From assembly GCA_011634665.1 (NCBI GenBank), contig WAEK01000021.1, positions 628,501 through 692,500 of the forward strand: a DNA stretch of 64,000 bases. The letters run 5' to 3'. This stretch comes from Mortierella sp. BCC40632. Its lineage: Eukaryota > Mortierellomycota > Mortierellomycetes > Mortierellales > Mortierellaceae. Under the pieces are notes generated by a model. That model searched no databases, was not told where the DNA came from, and saw only the letters and a program-made list of their open reading frames with translations. Each line of letters opens with the position of its first letter. Within the stretch, counting starts at the first letter, position 1. Of this stretch, positions 23,109 through 35,356 are shown in pieces. A program made the position numbers and the translations under genes.

Positions 23109-24133
23109 AGAGAAGAGAGAGCCACGATACAGAAGAAGTAGAAAAGAAAGAAGGCCATGCAGGAGTGAATACCAGACACAAGTGAAAAAAAAAAAAAAAA
23201 TAACAAAAAAACATGGCGCATTGGGAAGGCAAAATAAAAAAGCCAAGAGTAAACAAAGCCGGGCTAACCTGAACACACACAGAAGAGTTACTGCACACAA
23301 TTGTGTCTGATTATCGCGAGATCGGGGAGCCACGGCTCAACAAAACATTCTTTTTTTTCCCTTTTGTTCTTCACCCTCGCGAGCTTGACCTTGTGTCCCC
23401 TACTTGCTTGGTGGGGCTATGGAAAGCTTTTTTTTTCTGTTCAGGACAAGCCATCATTGACGATTAGGGGGATGTTCAGCATGGTGGGGGAGAGGAGACA
23501 GGCAAGCAAGAGGCGAGACTAGGGGAGGAGGAGGAGGAGGGAGAAGGAGCGAGGAGAAGTCATTTGTCGAAAGCCTGGCAGCGTTGCTTGGTGGGTGGAG
23601 AATCCCAAGAGACTGAGAAAAAAAAAAAAAAAAAAGAGCGCGTCCGCCCCTCAATCCAAAATTGGTTCAATTAAAAAAGAAAACACTGGACCAGACCAAG
23701 AGGAAGTGGAGGCGCTACTCAGAGCGAAATCCTTTCTCAGATTTCTCACAGGGAGGGACGGTCTGTCTTCTCTATCCGCGCCTCTGTGTCGAACCATCTC
23801 TCTTCCACTTGGCTGCTCTCTCTCTCTTTCCATAGTCGCCTCTGCGCCCTCCGTCCCTGTTCTCCCTGCCTTGTCTTGTCATTGTCGTCGCCGCCCAACA
23901 CCCCCCTCCTCCCTCTCTCTCTCTCTCTCTCCTTCTTTTCCCACCCACTCCTCCAATCCTTGCAATCAATCATTGCTCCTGGAGCCTTGAGAAGGGTCTG
24001 AACCGGGGTTACAGCCAAAACGCAAAAATCGAGAATCAGCCATCGGACAGAAGGCATCCCAAGCAGTTGTCGATCCAGACAGAAGACTCCCTTATCTCCT
24101 TAGGAAACCAGCCAGCTCATCTCATATAGCATC
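23109..24133. promoter_or_regulatory. intergenic, NUP205 to CDC6
   Basis: 1025 bp. It holds poly-A and GGA/CT tracts, and the last 250 bp before CDC6 are CT-rich. No further gene or RNA was recognised. No MCB-type cell-cycle box (ACGCGT) was noticed in the last few hundred bases. Confidence 0.45.
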
Positions 24134-25855
24134 ATGACCTCGTTTATTCTTCGAAAGCGTGCTATCGAGTTTTCGGATGATGATGATGATGATTCTCAGG
24201 GTAAATGTCCTCCTCCATTGGTCACAATTTTTTTTTTATTTTTTTATTTTTTTTTTTTTAAATTGTCTCAATCACAGCCGAGATAATCCTAGCCAACTCC
24301 CAATTTTTCTTGTGGGTCGGCAGTGCCCATCATGTCCATTGACAATTGACCATTGCCTTTTTTTTTTTTTTTTTTTTTTTCCCCCCCCATCATCGCTTCC
24401 CTACGTGTCTACGCTTTCACCAGCCTGGCCTTCGACACCTTCGAAGCGTCGGTCCGGTACAGCGGCAGCGTTCTTTAGCCAGTTCAATGATAGACCTGTC
24501 TCTGCACCCAACTTCCAGGAGATTGCTCGGAGACTTGCCGAGGAAGGAAGTGAAGAAAATGACGATGAAGACTCTACTACGTCTCAGAAGCAGGATCGAT
24601 TGCGAGCTATCCGTGCCACCTTCCTTAGCTCTCTCCCAACCCCTTCTTCCTCCAGTGTTCCGTCGCCAACATCCTCGCCCCCAGCTGGACTGCCATTGGG
24701 TCACGAGACCATGACTTCGATTACACCGCCCCGGACGCCAACTCGCAGGAGGAGCACACGTCAGCTGCATCTACAGGAGCAACAGCAACAGCAGCCTGCA
24801 ACGTTGACCAACAGCAAAAACACGCGTCAGTCCGAGTCTAGAAAGGGCGACAACAGCTACCATGGAGAGGAAGACGAGGATAGTGAGAACACTGCCCCGG
24901 AGGATATCTCTTCACCTGGACTCACTACGCCCAAAAAGAAGACCCAGCCCATGGTGCCTGTGACCCCTCCCAGAGCCCTGACACGTTCAGCCTCATCATC
25001 CGCTCTATGCAACAACAACCAAAGCACTGGACTGACCCCAGCCATGAACAGGATGTTGAAGCCCACAAAGACTGTCCTTGAGGGGAATGCAAAGGCAAGA
25101 CGGGCCAGGGCGACCTCTACAGCAGCCTCTTCCTCCACTTTGACCTCTGGATCTTTTGCTCTGGACAATGCGGATCCAAAGGATTCTGAGAATATCGATG
25201 TGAACAGGATCCAGGGTTATTCGACACCAAAGCGACTCCAGCGGACCAAATCCATGGTGGATGAAAATCGTGGTCCCCTGAACAATGTCTCTGCTGGATC
25301 GGCTGTGCTGAAACGCCACATGTCTGACGTGTCTTTGGTGACATCGTCCTCGTCTTCTACTTTACAGTCAGGCTCCAAGGTGCTTGGATACTATCAGGAA
25401 GCCAAAACACTCTTTAGACGAACGACAGAACCCCATCGATTGGTGGGTCGAGCCAGTGAGAGGGAAACGATTCGCAAGTTTTGTGAGGATCATGTGCTGA
25501 CGATGAATTCGGGGTCACTTTATATTTCTGGTCAACCAGGAACGGGCAAGACAGCGTTGTTGAAGGAGGTGATGCGAGAGATGGAACCGGAGATGGAGAT
25601 GGTTGAACATGAGATCAAGGTGGTGATTCTTAACTGTATGGCGATTCAGGATCCGAAACTTGTGTATGTCAAGTTGTTGGAAGAGATGGGTCTCTCTGCT
25701 GAAACCAAGGCCAAGGAAGGGGCCATCAAGACATTGGAGAAGCACTTTCTTGGTGCTAGCAAAGAAAAAGACGATGTTGTGAGTGGTCTTTTAATTCACT
25801 CTTACCATCCTGATGGCTCTTGTATGACTGGGCATCTTTCTTAATTTTTTTTCTT

Positions 25856-25904
<49 letters not shown>

Positions 25905-27002
25905 TGCTTACCTGCTTACCTGCTTGTCTGCTCTGAAAGTGTCGTTATTCTGGACGAGATTGATCAACTGTTGACAAAGGACCAGGAGGTACTCTACAAA
26001 TTGTTCCAATGGTCATCCGCAGAGGCGTCTCGATTGACCTTGGTTGGTATCGCAAACGCGTTGGATATGACGGACCGGTTCTTGCCCCGTCTCAAGGCCA
26101 AGAACTGCGAACCACAGCTTCTCAACTTTAACCCGTATCAGGTTGCCGAGATTCGTGCCATTATCCTGGACCGTCTCTTCTCACTTGAGGATTCAATCTC
26201 TGGTCCGAGTGACAGCAAAAAGACGGACGATCCAGCCAAGGTCCGTGTCGTGCCATTGATGCAAAAGCCCGCGATCGAACTCTGTGCTCGCAAAGTAGCA
26301 GCAGCGACGGGTGATTTGCGCAAGGCGCTCGATATCTGCCGGCAGACGATCGAGATGGTCGAAATGGAGGCCAAGAAGAAGGAAAGATTGGAAAAACTTC
26401 AACAACAACGTCGACCTGCTCCGACCCCCCTGGCAGAGATTCGACTGGGGGATCTGGAGAATAGGATCGCGGGAGGATCCTTGGATCGTCATACGCACGC
26501 TCGAACATTGTCGAGTCCCTCGGTTGCTGCAACAGGTACTGCTGGTCAGGATGGCGCAAGCACGGGCGTGAATATGACCCTTCAGGAGGCACCCAAGGTG
26601 ACGGTTGAGCATGTCAAGAAAGCGCTCGCCTCGGCTTTTGGATCTCCAATGGTGCAAAAGATTCGATCATTGAATGTGCATCAAAAGATTGTGCTCATTC
26701 TCCTGGTGGACCGACTCCAGGCGGGTAAGGCGGGCACAGATAGTCAAATGGGCAAGATCTTTGATCTTTACACGGCCAAATGCCGAGCCAGCCATAAGTT
26801 TGGAGCTGTGAGCAGGGGTGAGTTCCAGGACCTGGTGAGCATGTTGGAGGTGACAGGGTTAGTGACTTTGGGTAAGGCCAAGGAAGAGAGACTACGAAAG
26901 ATTGACCTCGTGCCGAGGGATGTTGAAGTTCTAGAGGCGATCAAGGAGCAAGACATTCTTGGCGCGTTTGTACAGCCGCAGTTGTCTACCGCCTCGGAGT
27001 AG
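24134..27002 (+). CDS. CDC6: CDC6 replication-licensing AAA+ ATPase (one exon junction unresolved)
   Basis: Loads the MCM helicase onto ORC-bound origins. Exons: 24134-24200, 24424 to about 25778, and 25940-27002, roughly 827 residues. The N-terminus (MTSFILRKRAIEF, then a run of Asp) and the next about 300 residues are disordered and rich in Thr-Pro/Ser-Pro motifs, as expected for CDK control. AAA+ motifs: Walker A GQPGTGKT (residues 392-399), Walker B VVILDEID, sensor 1 GIANALD, and a sensor 2 region in ATGDLRKALD. A winged-helix follows from about HVKKALASAFGSP. CDC6 rather than ORC1: no BAH domain, and NCM, QLLNFNPY and CARKVAA blocks match CDC6. Exon 2 reads in frame to a GTGAGT donor at 25779. 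The only downstream AG (25938-25939) leaves one extra T before the Val codon at 25941, so a canonical join shifts the frame. The gene is otherwise intact. Confidence 0.88.
25861..25895 (+). repeat. (TC)n microsatellite in CDC6 intron 2
   Basis: About 17 TC units followed by mixed CT sequence, filling the intron whose splice junction is out of frame. Confidence 0.95.
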
Positions 27003-27485
27003 GCCAGTCTCTTTTTTTTTTTTTTTTCTTGTCTTCCAGGCCGGCCCGTGGCATGATTGTCCTGCTCACATGTGCAATGTGCATGTGTCTCTCTCTCTCT
27101 ATCTCTTACTCTGTCTCTCTTGTCTGCTTACCCATGCGACACCTTTCACCTTATCCCCTGTTACACACAGTTTCTCTTTTCTAGCGATTTTCAGTCTCGA
27201 CATCCTTCCCTCCCCTCCCCTTTTTTTTTAGGACGACAATCGTTTTTTCTCTGTCTTTTTTATACCCTTTGACCGATCTTTATAGTTTAGGCGTTCTTTT
27301 TTTTTTTTTTTTTCCTTTTTTCGTTTTTTTCTTTTCTTTTTTCTTTTTCTTTTTTTTTTTTTTTTTTTTTTTTTTTCTTTTTCCCCCATCGGCTCTCCTC
27401 TTTGCTCTGATAGTGGGTTCCCTATCTTTTTTTTAATTCGTCTTGGGTTTTATAGGGACGCGTCTTTTTTCTTCTTTCTCTTTTT

Positions 27486-27529
<44 letters not shown>

Positions 27530-27743
27530 GTTGCTTTTCTCTCAGTTTACCCTATTCCATAGGGGAAGACCCGACAAATATAAAGCCAGCGATATATTAT
27601 ATATATATAATTCCCTTCTAGGTCAACAACAACAATAGAGAGGGAGTGGAAGCTCAACTCATTTAGGGCCAAAAAAAAAAAAGAAAAAAAAAAAAAAAAA
27701 GCTCATGATCTTCATTCATGTGTTACTCAGAATGAACAATATC

Positions 27744-27744
<1 letters not shown>

Positions 27745-27788
<44 letters not shown>
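27745..27788. repeat. (GA)n microsatellite
   Basis: About 22 GA units in the gap after CDC6. Confidence 0.95.
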
Positions 27789-27791
<3 letters not shown>

Positions 27792-29974
27792 CCTCAATTC
27801 TTTCCTGGAAGGAGAGGGGTGTGGTGCTGGCGGTGGTAAAAAGGGCAAAAGGAAAGAAAGGGAAGAGAAGAGGGGAGGAGGGGGAAACGGGAGAGAAGGG
27901 TTGTTCTGCTTACCCACTCAAAAGGAAGCACGGGAGAAGAAGGGGATGGGGGGGAGAGAATGGTCGTCATGCCCCATGCGCAGGACCAATTATGAAAAGA
28001 AAAAACAAGAGATATAATAGATCGTGCGGGACCAAGAGAGAGAGAGGAGGAGGAGGAGGAGGAAGAACGGAAAGAGATTGGCCGTTGTAATTGGCGGGAT
28101 CCTCTTTTTTTTTTTTTTTTTTTGTTTTTCTGTCCAAAAGGGAGAGCTCCCAGACCACACACTATTGATGAGAGCTGAATGAAATGATGCAGACCTGAGA
28201 ACGCGCGCGCGCAAAGGGGGATAAATGATACGGCGAATTCGATCTATTACATCCATCCCTTTCTTCCCGGTTGGTCAGGATTGAATCGAGACGGGGGTCT
28301 TTTTTTTTTTTCTGAAAGATAAGAAAAGAAAAAGAAGAAGAAGAAAAAAAAAAACTTCATTCCTGTCGAAGGAACCCATCGTGGCATGGCATTGAAACAC
28401 ATGCGCGAACAGTCAGTAGAAGAGTAGATGTGGATGACGGGTGGTGGTGGTGGTGGTGGTGGTTTTCGTTGGGAAAGCACCTGGAGAGGAAGCATATTGG
28501 GAGGAAAACCAAATCGAGACAGAGGAGAATATCGGGACTTTGAGTCTGCCTTCTTCTTCTTCTCTCTCTCTCTCTTTCTCTCCCTCGTCATTCCCCTTCC
28601 CATGACGACTCACGAGCAGTTACAGTCATTGCAAACCTCCGGGTCCAAAGTCTGCGGATCGTATAAAGAATGTGCGCGTAGTAAAAAAAAAAAAAATATT
28701 TTAAAAAAGGAAGGGAGAAGGGGAACAGGCCATTGTTCTCTTTTCATGTGTCGGGCCTTTCTTCTTTGCTGTCCTGGGAACGTAGAGTTTTTGGGCGCAG
28801 AATGGATCGATGGTAAAATCGAAACAACCTAGGAGTGACTTCTAGGCAAAAAAGAGAAAAACGAGATGCTCACGAACTGCATGTCAGCAAGCCGCCCTTT
28901 TTTTTTCCGCCATATCGGATCCATAGCAAGTCTGCCTGGGCCGTATTGACTGGGCGGACCAGGCAATGCAGGCGGATCAAAAGCTCATAACAATGCCTTT
29001 GGTATCGAACAAGAAGGAAGAAGAAGAAGAAAGAAAAAAAAGCAAAGTAGGAAAGAAGGAAAGAAAAAGAATGAGTGAGAGAGAGGGCCCCGATCGGTCG
29101 ACCCTGCTCCGTGAGAGTAACAATGAGCGAAAGAGTCAAGTCCCGCGGGCTTATCTGCAAGCCCAAGAGCTCCATGAACCATGGACTAGTTGCGTCCCCT
29201 CTTTTTCCCTTTCTCTCCTTCTGCCTGCCCCTCACCTATTTTTTTTTTTTTTTTTTTTTTTTTACCCCCTCCAGTGTATTCCGCACGTCCTGAGCCATGC
29301 ATAAGTTCGTTTTTCTCTTCTTTTTCGGTCCGTTCCCATTTGCCTCGTGCACGCACTTTCACCTGAAAGCTCTACTTTACTGAGCTATCCTTTTTTTTTT
29401 TTTTTTTTTTTTTCAGTCTGGGGTGGGGGGGAGAGGGTTGTGTGTCCCATGGCCAGGACTTTTCGGATGATGCGTCTCTGTGTATGTTGTGTGTGTATGC
29501 GTGTGTTGTGTGTGTGTGATGCGTGGCCTGCGTGTTGTGTGCCATGATGGTGTGTGCCTGAGGAGAGAGAGAGAGAGAGAGAAGAGAAAAAAAAAATAGA
29601 GAGGGAGAGTGAGAGAGAAAGAGACGGTAGGCGGAAGGGCACAAGACTGGGCTGGGCGTCTGCTCTCTCTCTCCTTTTTTTCATCACTCTGCGGATGACA
29701 TGGATCGGAGACAGGTATGGCAAGGCAAGGAAAGGGGAGAGCCCTGGCATGTTTGTCGCCAATGGCATATGTAATCGAGAAGAGCGTTGTGGGCCCACCG
29801 ACAGACTACTAGCAGTGAGCGAGAGAGAGAGCGAGAGAGAGAGAGCGAGAGAGTAGGAAGAGCAATGGGCCATAATATAATATAAACAGAATTATAAAAT
29901 ACACCTGCCGACTGTGCAAACGTGCACTTTAGAGCCTCGGAAGCCAGAACGTGATTTTCACGCTCCTGTCTGTC

Positions 29975-30005
<31 letters not shown>

Positions 30006-30084
30006 TCTCTCTCTCTCTTGTGGTCTGTCTCAATTTTTTTTTCTCCTTCTTGGTCTGCTGGTCAATCACCGAGGTTGCATTGAC

Positions 30085-30089
<5 letters not shown>

Positions 30090-30147
<58 letters not shown>
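30090..30147. repeat. (CT)n microsatellite
   Basis: About 29 CT units followed directly by poly-T. Confidence 0.95.
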
Positions 30148-30156
<9 letters not shown>

Positions 30157-30410
30157 TTTTTTTTTCATTTTCTTCTTTCTTTCTTCCTTCCTTCCTTCCT
30201 CTTCTCCTTTCTTCATCTCTCGATCTCTCATTCTCTTTTTTTTCTTTTCTTCTATTTTCTTCTTCTACCCGATTCAGATTCTCCGCGCACCGACCCGCTC
30301 TCTCACTCTTTCTCTCACTCTCTCCTTCCCGTCATTTTGGATAAATTTCATCATCTTAAATTCATCATCATCCTTTCCCCTACCCTGCCCTCCTTCTTTC
30401 CTGTTTTTGC

Positions 30411-30415
<5 letters not shown>

Positions 30416-30486
<71 letters not shown>

Positions 30487-30494
30487 ATATATAT
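30416..30494. repeat. (AT)n microsatellite, self-complementary
   Basis: About 80 bp of nearly pure AT repeat, 550 bp upstream of the coiled-coil gene. It can extrude as a cruciform. Confidence 0.95.
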
Positions 30495-30587
30495 GTCTCT
30501 CTCTCTATCTCTGTCATGCCGCCGCAAAATCTTTCAAATATGACTGCCCTTTTGCATCATCGTTAATATTATATTTCAAAGCTGCCG

Positions 30588-30588
30588 C

Positions 30589-30620
<32 letters not shown>
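30588..30620. repeat. (CAA)n trinucleotide repeat
   Basis: About 11 CAA units upstream of the coiled-coil gene, probably in its promoter or leader. Confidence 0.9.
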
Positions 30621-31047
30621 CCACAACAGTGGCTGCAGTCCATTACCCTGTTCCCTTTTCTATCCGATTCACCATCACTCCAGGCACACGGCAAGGACTG
30701 CACGCTGCAACCCACCCAACACCTGGCTGCACGACTATACCACTGCATAGACACGAGCATTGCCCAACAAATTGCCTATCGCCTTTATCGCAAACATACA
30801 CACATACACACATACACACACACAGACATACACACACACACTCATACAGGCATACGCTCTCACAGGCACCCCTTTCACTTTTGACCCACCCTTCTACCAC
30901 CTCCCCCTAGTCCCCTCCCCTGGGAACAGCGACTTTCTCTCTCTCTTTCTTTCTGCCAGTCCTTCCCCTTCTATTTTATCAGACTCTCGCAGATTCCATC
31001 CTTTTTTTTCTTTCTTTCTTCTCTTTCTTCCTACTTAATTCGCCGAG

Positions 31048-31674
31048 ATGTCGACACCCACCCTTGCAGAGTCGGCCCTCGACGACTCGCTCGACCACGA
31101 CATTGACATTGACCACGACACGACCTTCTCCTCGACATGGTCTGAGTCTACATCGACAGATCTCGGATATCAGTCAGGCACAGCCTCCAGTCCCATCTCT
31201 ACCAGCGAATCGAAGCGCGCCATCAACAGCAGTCCCGACTACGACATCGCCACCACCTCGATCCTCGCCTCCATGTCCTCGCCCACTCCTGCCGAAAAGG
31301 CCGCCGCATCCATGCAATCCCCCCCTGTTAGCCCATTAGCCTTTGCCAACCATACCGCACAAGGTCCAGGCTCGGACTTTTATCGACGGTCCGTTGGAGA
31401 GGAAGAGATGGTTCAGGGCGAGGGGCTCCACCAGAACCGATACAGGGTAGCCTTTGAGCCGGTCCAGGATACAGCTGACCTAGCTCTAGCTAGGGCAGAC
31501 CTGGATCAGCGGGCCGACCCGATGCACGGCTATGGTACCGAGCACGATCTCATTAATGCCACCCCAACATTGGAGCAGATGGGTCTCGATAGGTTGGACG
31601 AGCTGGAACTTCGCATGCTGCTCCAAAAGACGTATGAAGTTGTCCAGGAAAAAGACCAAGGTAAGAAAGAAGCC

Positions 31675-31741
<67 letters not shown>

Positions 31742-34327
31742 CTCGTCTCTTGGTGCTCTCGCATATGATCCGGCATTTTCTTTCACAGACACAACAGACA
31801 CGCGCGTGCGTGTGTGAGAGTGTGTATCTGTCTGTGTGTGAGAGTGTGTACGTGCTCTGGCACCCCGCTCTTGTTAAACGCACGACAACAAGAGAGCGCA
31901 TCATAGACAGACAGTGAGAGAGCGCACGGAACGGACTAGAAAGGAACTGTGCGTGGAAGAGAGAGAGAGAGAGAGAGATGACCCTTTCCCCACCCACCGA
32001 CACGCTTTTTTTTCTTCTTTCGTTTCCACTGACTCTTTTTTTTTTTTTTCTCTCTCTCACTCTCTCACTCTCTCTTCCTCTCTCACTTTACTTACGCTCT
32101 TCGTTCCCTCTTTCCTATCCTCTCCTCATACCCCCCGACACTACCCCTCGCCCTTCCGCATCCGCCTCTGTTTCCTTCCTATTCTCTCTTTCTCTTTCTC
32201 TCTCCCTCTCTTCTTCTCTCCTTTTTCTCCCTATCAATAGCTCTCGAAATGGCGATGGTAATGGGCAATACCCTTGCCGAGGCAAAACTGAACCTGGAAG
32301 CAAAGTATCAGCGGGTGCTCACTCAGCTCCGGCAAACACGGCATCATCGTCCCCGACACCTCACTCCACCCAAGAAGATTGTTCTCTCTCCACCCTTGTC
32401 CTCACACTCGGGCTCTATGTCACTGGATGTTGACGAAGAGAACTGGGTTGACTTTGAGCCCATCCAGTCCTCCTTGAACTCACCGCCCACCTCAGGTGGC
32501 GGCCTTGCAGCAGCCTCACTCCGACGTAGCGCCCATGCCAACATGATGTTTTCCCGGTCCCGTCAGGACATGGAGAAACTCTCAGCACTGGAAGAGCTAA
32601 ACTCGCAGCTCCAAGCCAAGGTCGACGCAATCACAAAGGAGATGAAGCAGGGTCGACGCCAAGCATTTAAACGACACCGCAAAGCAGAGAAGGAGCTCAA
32701 GACGGTCAAGGACGAGCTAGACAGGACAGAGATCAAGGTCACAGATCTTGAGGAGCAGAACACGCGACTGATCGAAGCCAGTCGACAGATCCGGATGAGG
32801 CGAATCCTGCTTCAGAAGCAGCTGCCCGCACCAGGATCCATCCCTGGGTCTACCATGGCCACCATTGCTGCCGAGATGATGGGCGACGACATGACGATCC
32901 AGGAGATGCTTGCCGAGGATGTCAGGATCTTTGAGGAACTCAAGGAACGACTGCAATCCCTAGAACGCAAGAATCTCTCGGTGCAGCAACAAAAGTCCGA
33001 GGCCGACAAAAAGACTCTGCAAATCGCCCAGGAACTAAACGAGATGCAGGAGGCCCATGAGCTGTTGATTGCGAGTCTCACAGAGATGTCCGAGGTGCAG
33101 AATGCTTACCGAGAGCAGTCTTTGCACGTCAAGGAGCTTGAACAGACCATTTTTGAGCTTCAGAATCAGGTCACTACCATGTCCTCAAGGATGTCCCAGC
33201 TGAACTCGCCTCTGATGTCGCCTTCAGAACCCTCATCGCCCGTGCAGAGCCTCTGGAGACGGGATGATGCCGAGTTGATGACTCTCAAGACTATCTTGCA
33301 TGGCTCCAGTCCTCAGCCAATGCCAATGCGATCTCCCCGACTCAAAGGTCAGCGCCGCCCAAGACGAACGCTTTTGGCAGAGTTGGAGAGCGAGTGGTTC
33401 CGCGAGTCCTCGTTCTTTGGTCCACCTCGTGTTCTTGACCAGCAATCGCAGCTTCCAGCAACAATCGAGCTCCCTGGTGCGCCCAAATCACCCAAGGCTA
33501 TCCGTCATCATCGGCATGATTCGGACACCGAGTTGTACTCGGATGACGCTAGTGGAAAGGTCAAGGGCTGGAGACGTGCGCTAGTCCGCGGGATGGACGA
33601 GGACGAGGCGTGCGAGTCGTCGAGCTGTATCCGGAAACGACGTCGTCATCGCATCAAGTACCCTGGCGTGGGCAGTGACACAGACTGTGGTCATACCAGT
33701 GGTATGCTCAGCGGTGATGGTGGCGATAGTGACTTGGAAGAGTTCCATCAACTTCACCATGCTCATCCTTCTGGTCCCCACTCGCCTCTTTCTCTTCCTC
33801 ACTCTCACTCTCACCCTCATTCTCATCCTCACTCTCATCCTCACTCTCCTCACTCTCACCCTCACTCTCCTCACTCTCACCCCCATCACGAGCACTTTTC
33901 GCGCAAGCGACGGTCGTCAGGTGAATCGGGTCTTGATCTGGACGATGACACGATTTCCGACTGCTCGGACCCACACCATCTGCATCACGAGCGACCCTCA
34001 ACACCGGGATGCTGCTGTCATCTCTATGGCGATTACAGCAGCTACTCGAGCTACGACTCTGAGTTGGATGATTTGGATGAGGAAGAAGAAAGTGTGGCGG
34101 GCTGGGCCCACTTTGTGGACTATGATATTTCGATGCAAGGCTATGACAAGCATCGTGATGGATATTATGTGGGCCGTCGTCGCCGTGGAATCATTGGCAT
34201 GGTCCAAGGGGTCTTCCTCTTGTTCCGACTGTTCTGGAGATGGTGCAGGTTCCTGTTCATCCTGTCGACGGCATTGGGTCTTGCCATTTATCGTGGACCT
34301 GATGCATTGTTGACGGATGGACACTAA
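31048..34327 (+). CDS. coiled-coil, tail-anchored membrane protein; possible motor adaptor
   Basis: No sure family. Exons 31048-31660 and 32241-34327 (580-bp intron with a CT microsatellite, phase 1) give 899 residues. Residues 1-150 are acidic, Ser/Thr-rich and disordered. At about 180-240 a helical segment includes ALEMAMVMGNTLAEA, which resembles the CC1 box (A-A/M-x-x-G) of dynein adaptors such as TRAK, HAP1 and BICD. Long coiled coils occupy about 310-395 and 421-525, with an IFEEL segment at 434-438 like the Spindly motif. A His/Pro/Ser repeat (about 717-757) follows, then an acidic Asp/Glu patch. A single hydrophobic segment at about 857-889 next to RRRR leaves only about 10 residues after it, so a C-terminal anchor with the bulk in the cytosol. 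An organelle-to-motor linker is a guess from this architecture. A golgin-like tether is an alternative. Confidence 0.75.
31677..31738 (+). repeat. (CT)n microsatellite in intron 1 of the coiled-coil gene
   Basis: About 30 CT units starting 17 bp after the donor at 31661. Confidence 0.95.
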
Positions 34328-35356
34328 AAAAAAAAAAAAAAAAAAAAAAAGAGAGAGAGAGAGAGAAAGCGAGGTGGTCAAGCAAATTCAAGCTGAGGAC
34401 TCGTATTCTTTGGTCTTGATTCTTTTTTTTTTTTTATGCGCTTCCCCTCACTCCTACTCCCCTTATACCCATCCCTCCTATTTTTTTTTTCTTCCTATGC
34501 GGCCCCTACACCCATTGCCTTTGATCCTCTTTTTTTTTTGCTTCATTGTTACCTTGTCAATTTTCTGTAGTTTTTTTTTTTTTTTTTTTCTTTTCTTTTC
34601 TTTTCTATTGTTGATTTGTTTTCTATTATTTTTCCTCCACCAGACTACCTTTTTTTTTTTTTTTCTTTTTTCGCCAACTCATTTGCTCAATCAATCTTTC
34701 GTAACGACTTCTCGACTTCTCGAAAAGGAAAAAAAGAGACAATTTACCCTTGTTTTCCTGTTCTATGACCCTTCCCCCCTTAAAACCGATTGAGAGCTGG
34801 TCTCGCGTAGGAGTTCCTTTCGTTCTCGGATAGAGAAAGAAAATACTCCATGGTCACAATGGTTATCCAGGTCCTTGGACTCGTTTTTCTTTTCATTTTT
34901 TCTTCTTCTTCTTCTCTTTCTCTCTCTCTACTCCACTCTTTTGACAGCTCTCTTCTAATGAATCTCCTCCTCCTTTCTTCCTTGCCCTTTTCTAATGACC
35001 TTTGCTTCTTTTTTTTTTTTTTTTTTTTTTTTCTTTTCTTCTATCCGAGATCATCATTCCGGATTTCTTTCTTTTCTTTTCTTTTCTTTTCGCTCGGCGT
35101 TGTAAAAATGCTTTCAAAAAAGATCCATCAAAATTAAAAGTAAAATATCTTTTTAAAAAAAAAAAAAAAATACCAGGTGTACGCTCTGTATTACAGGCTA
35201 AATCAGTTTTTACATTAGAAAAGGATGAGAGGATAGAAAGAAGGCACTATACTTGGCAAAAGAAAAAGAATATGTATAAAAACGGGATTTGGTAATCCAT
35301 ACCAAAAAAGATAAATTGGAAGGCGAAAGAAAGAAGGAAAGCATGACCACTTTTTT
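34328..35356. other. convergent intergenic region
   Basis: 1029 bp between the stops of the coiled-coil gene (plus) and the thioredoxin-like gene (minus). Many poly-T runs on the plus strand (34423-35100) and poly-A near 35157. No coding signal. Confidence 0.55.

Larger units (their letters stand above)
27003..31047. other. 4-kb gene-free region of simple repeats
   Basis: No coding exon, tRNA or other RNA could be supported. From left to right it holds: poly-T runs (27299-27376 and 27490-27525); an AT-rich patch; a (GA)n tract (27745-27788); CCT/GGA, GGT and CTT runs at 27840-28600; poly-T with TG/CA-rich DNA at 29240-29550; GTCT repeats near 29970-30000; then (CT)n, (AT)n and (CAA)n tracts before the coiled-coil gene. 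Long open frames here consist of the repeats themselves (Ser-Leu, Arg-Glu runs). It presumably includes the CDC6 3' end and the promoter and leader of the gene at 31048. Confidence 0.6.

Noticed and set aside
29385..31000. Long open frames on both strands in the repeat-rich gap (Ser-Leu and Arg-Glu rich)
   Set aside because: They are translations of CT/GA microsatellites, which lack stop codons in several frames.
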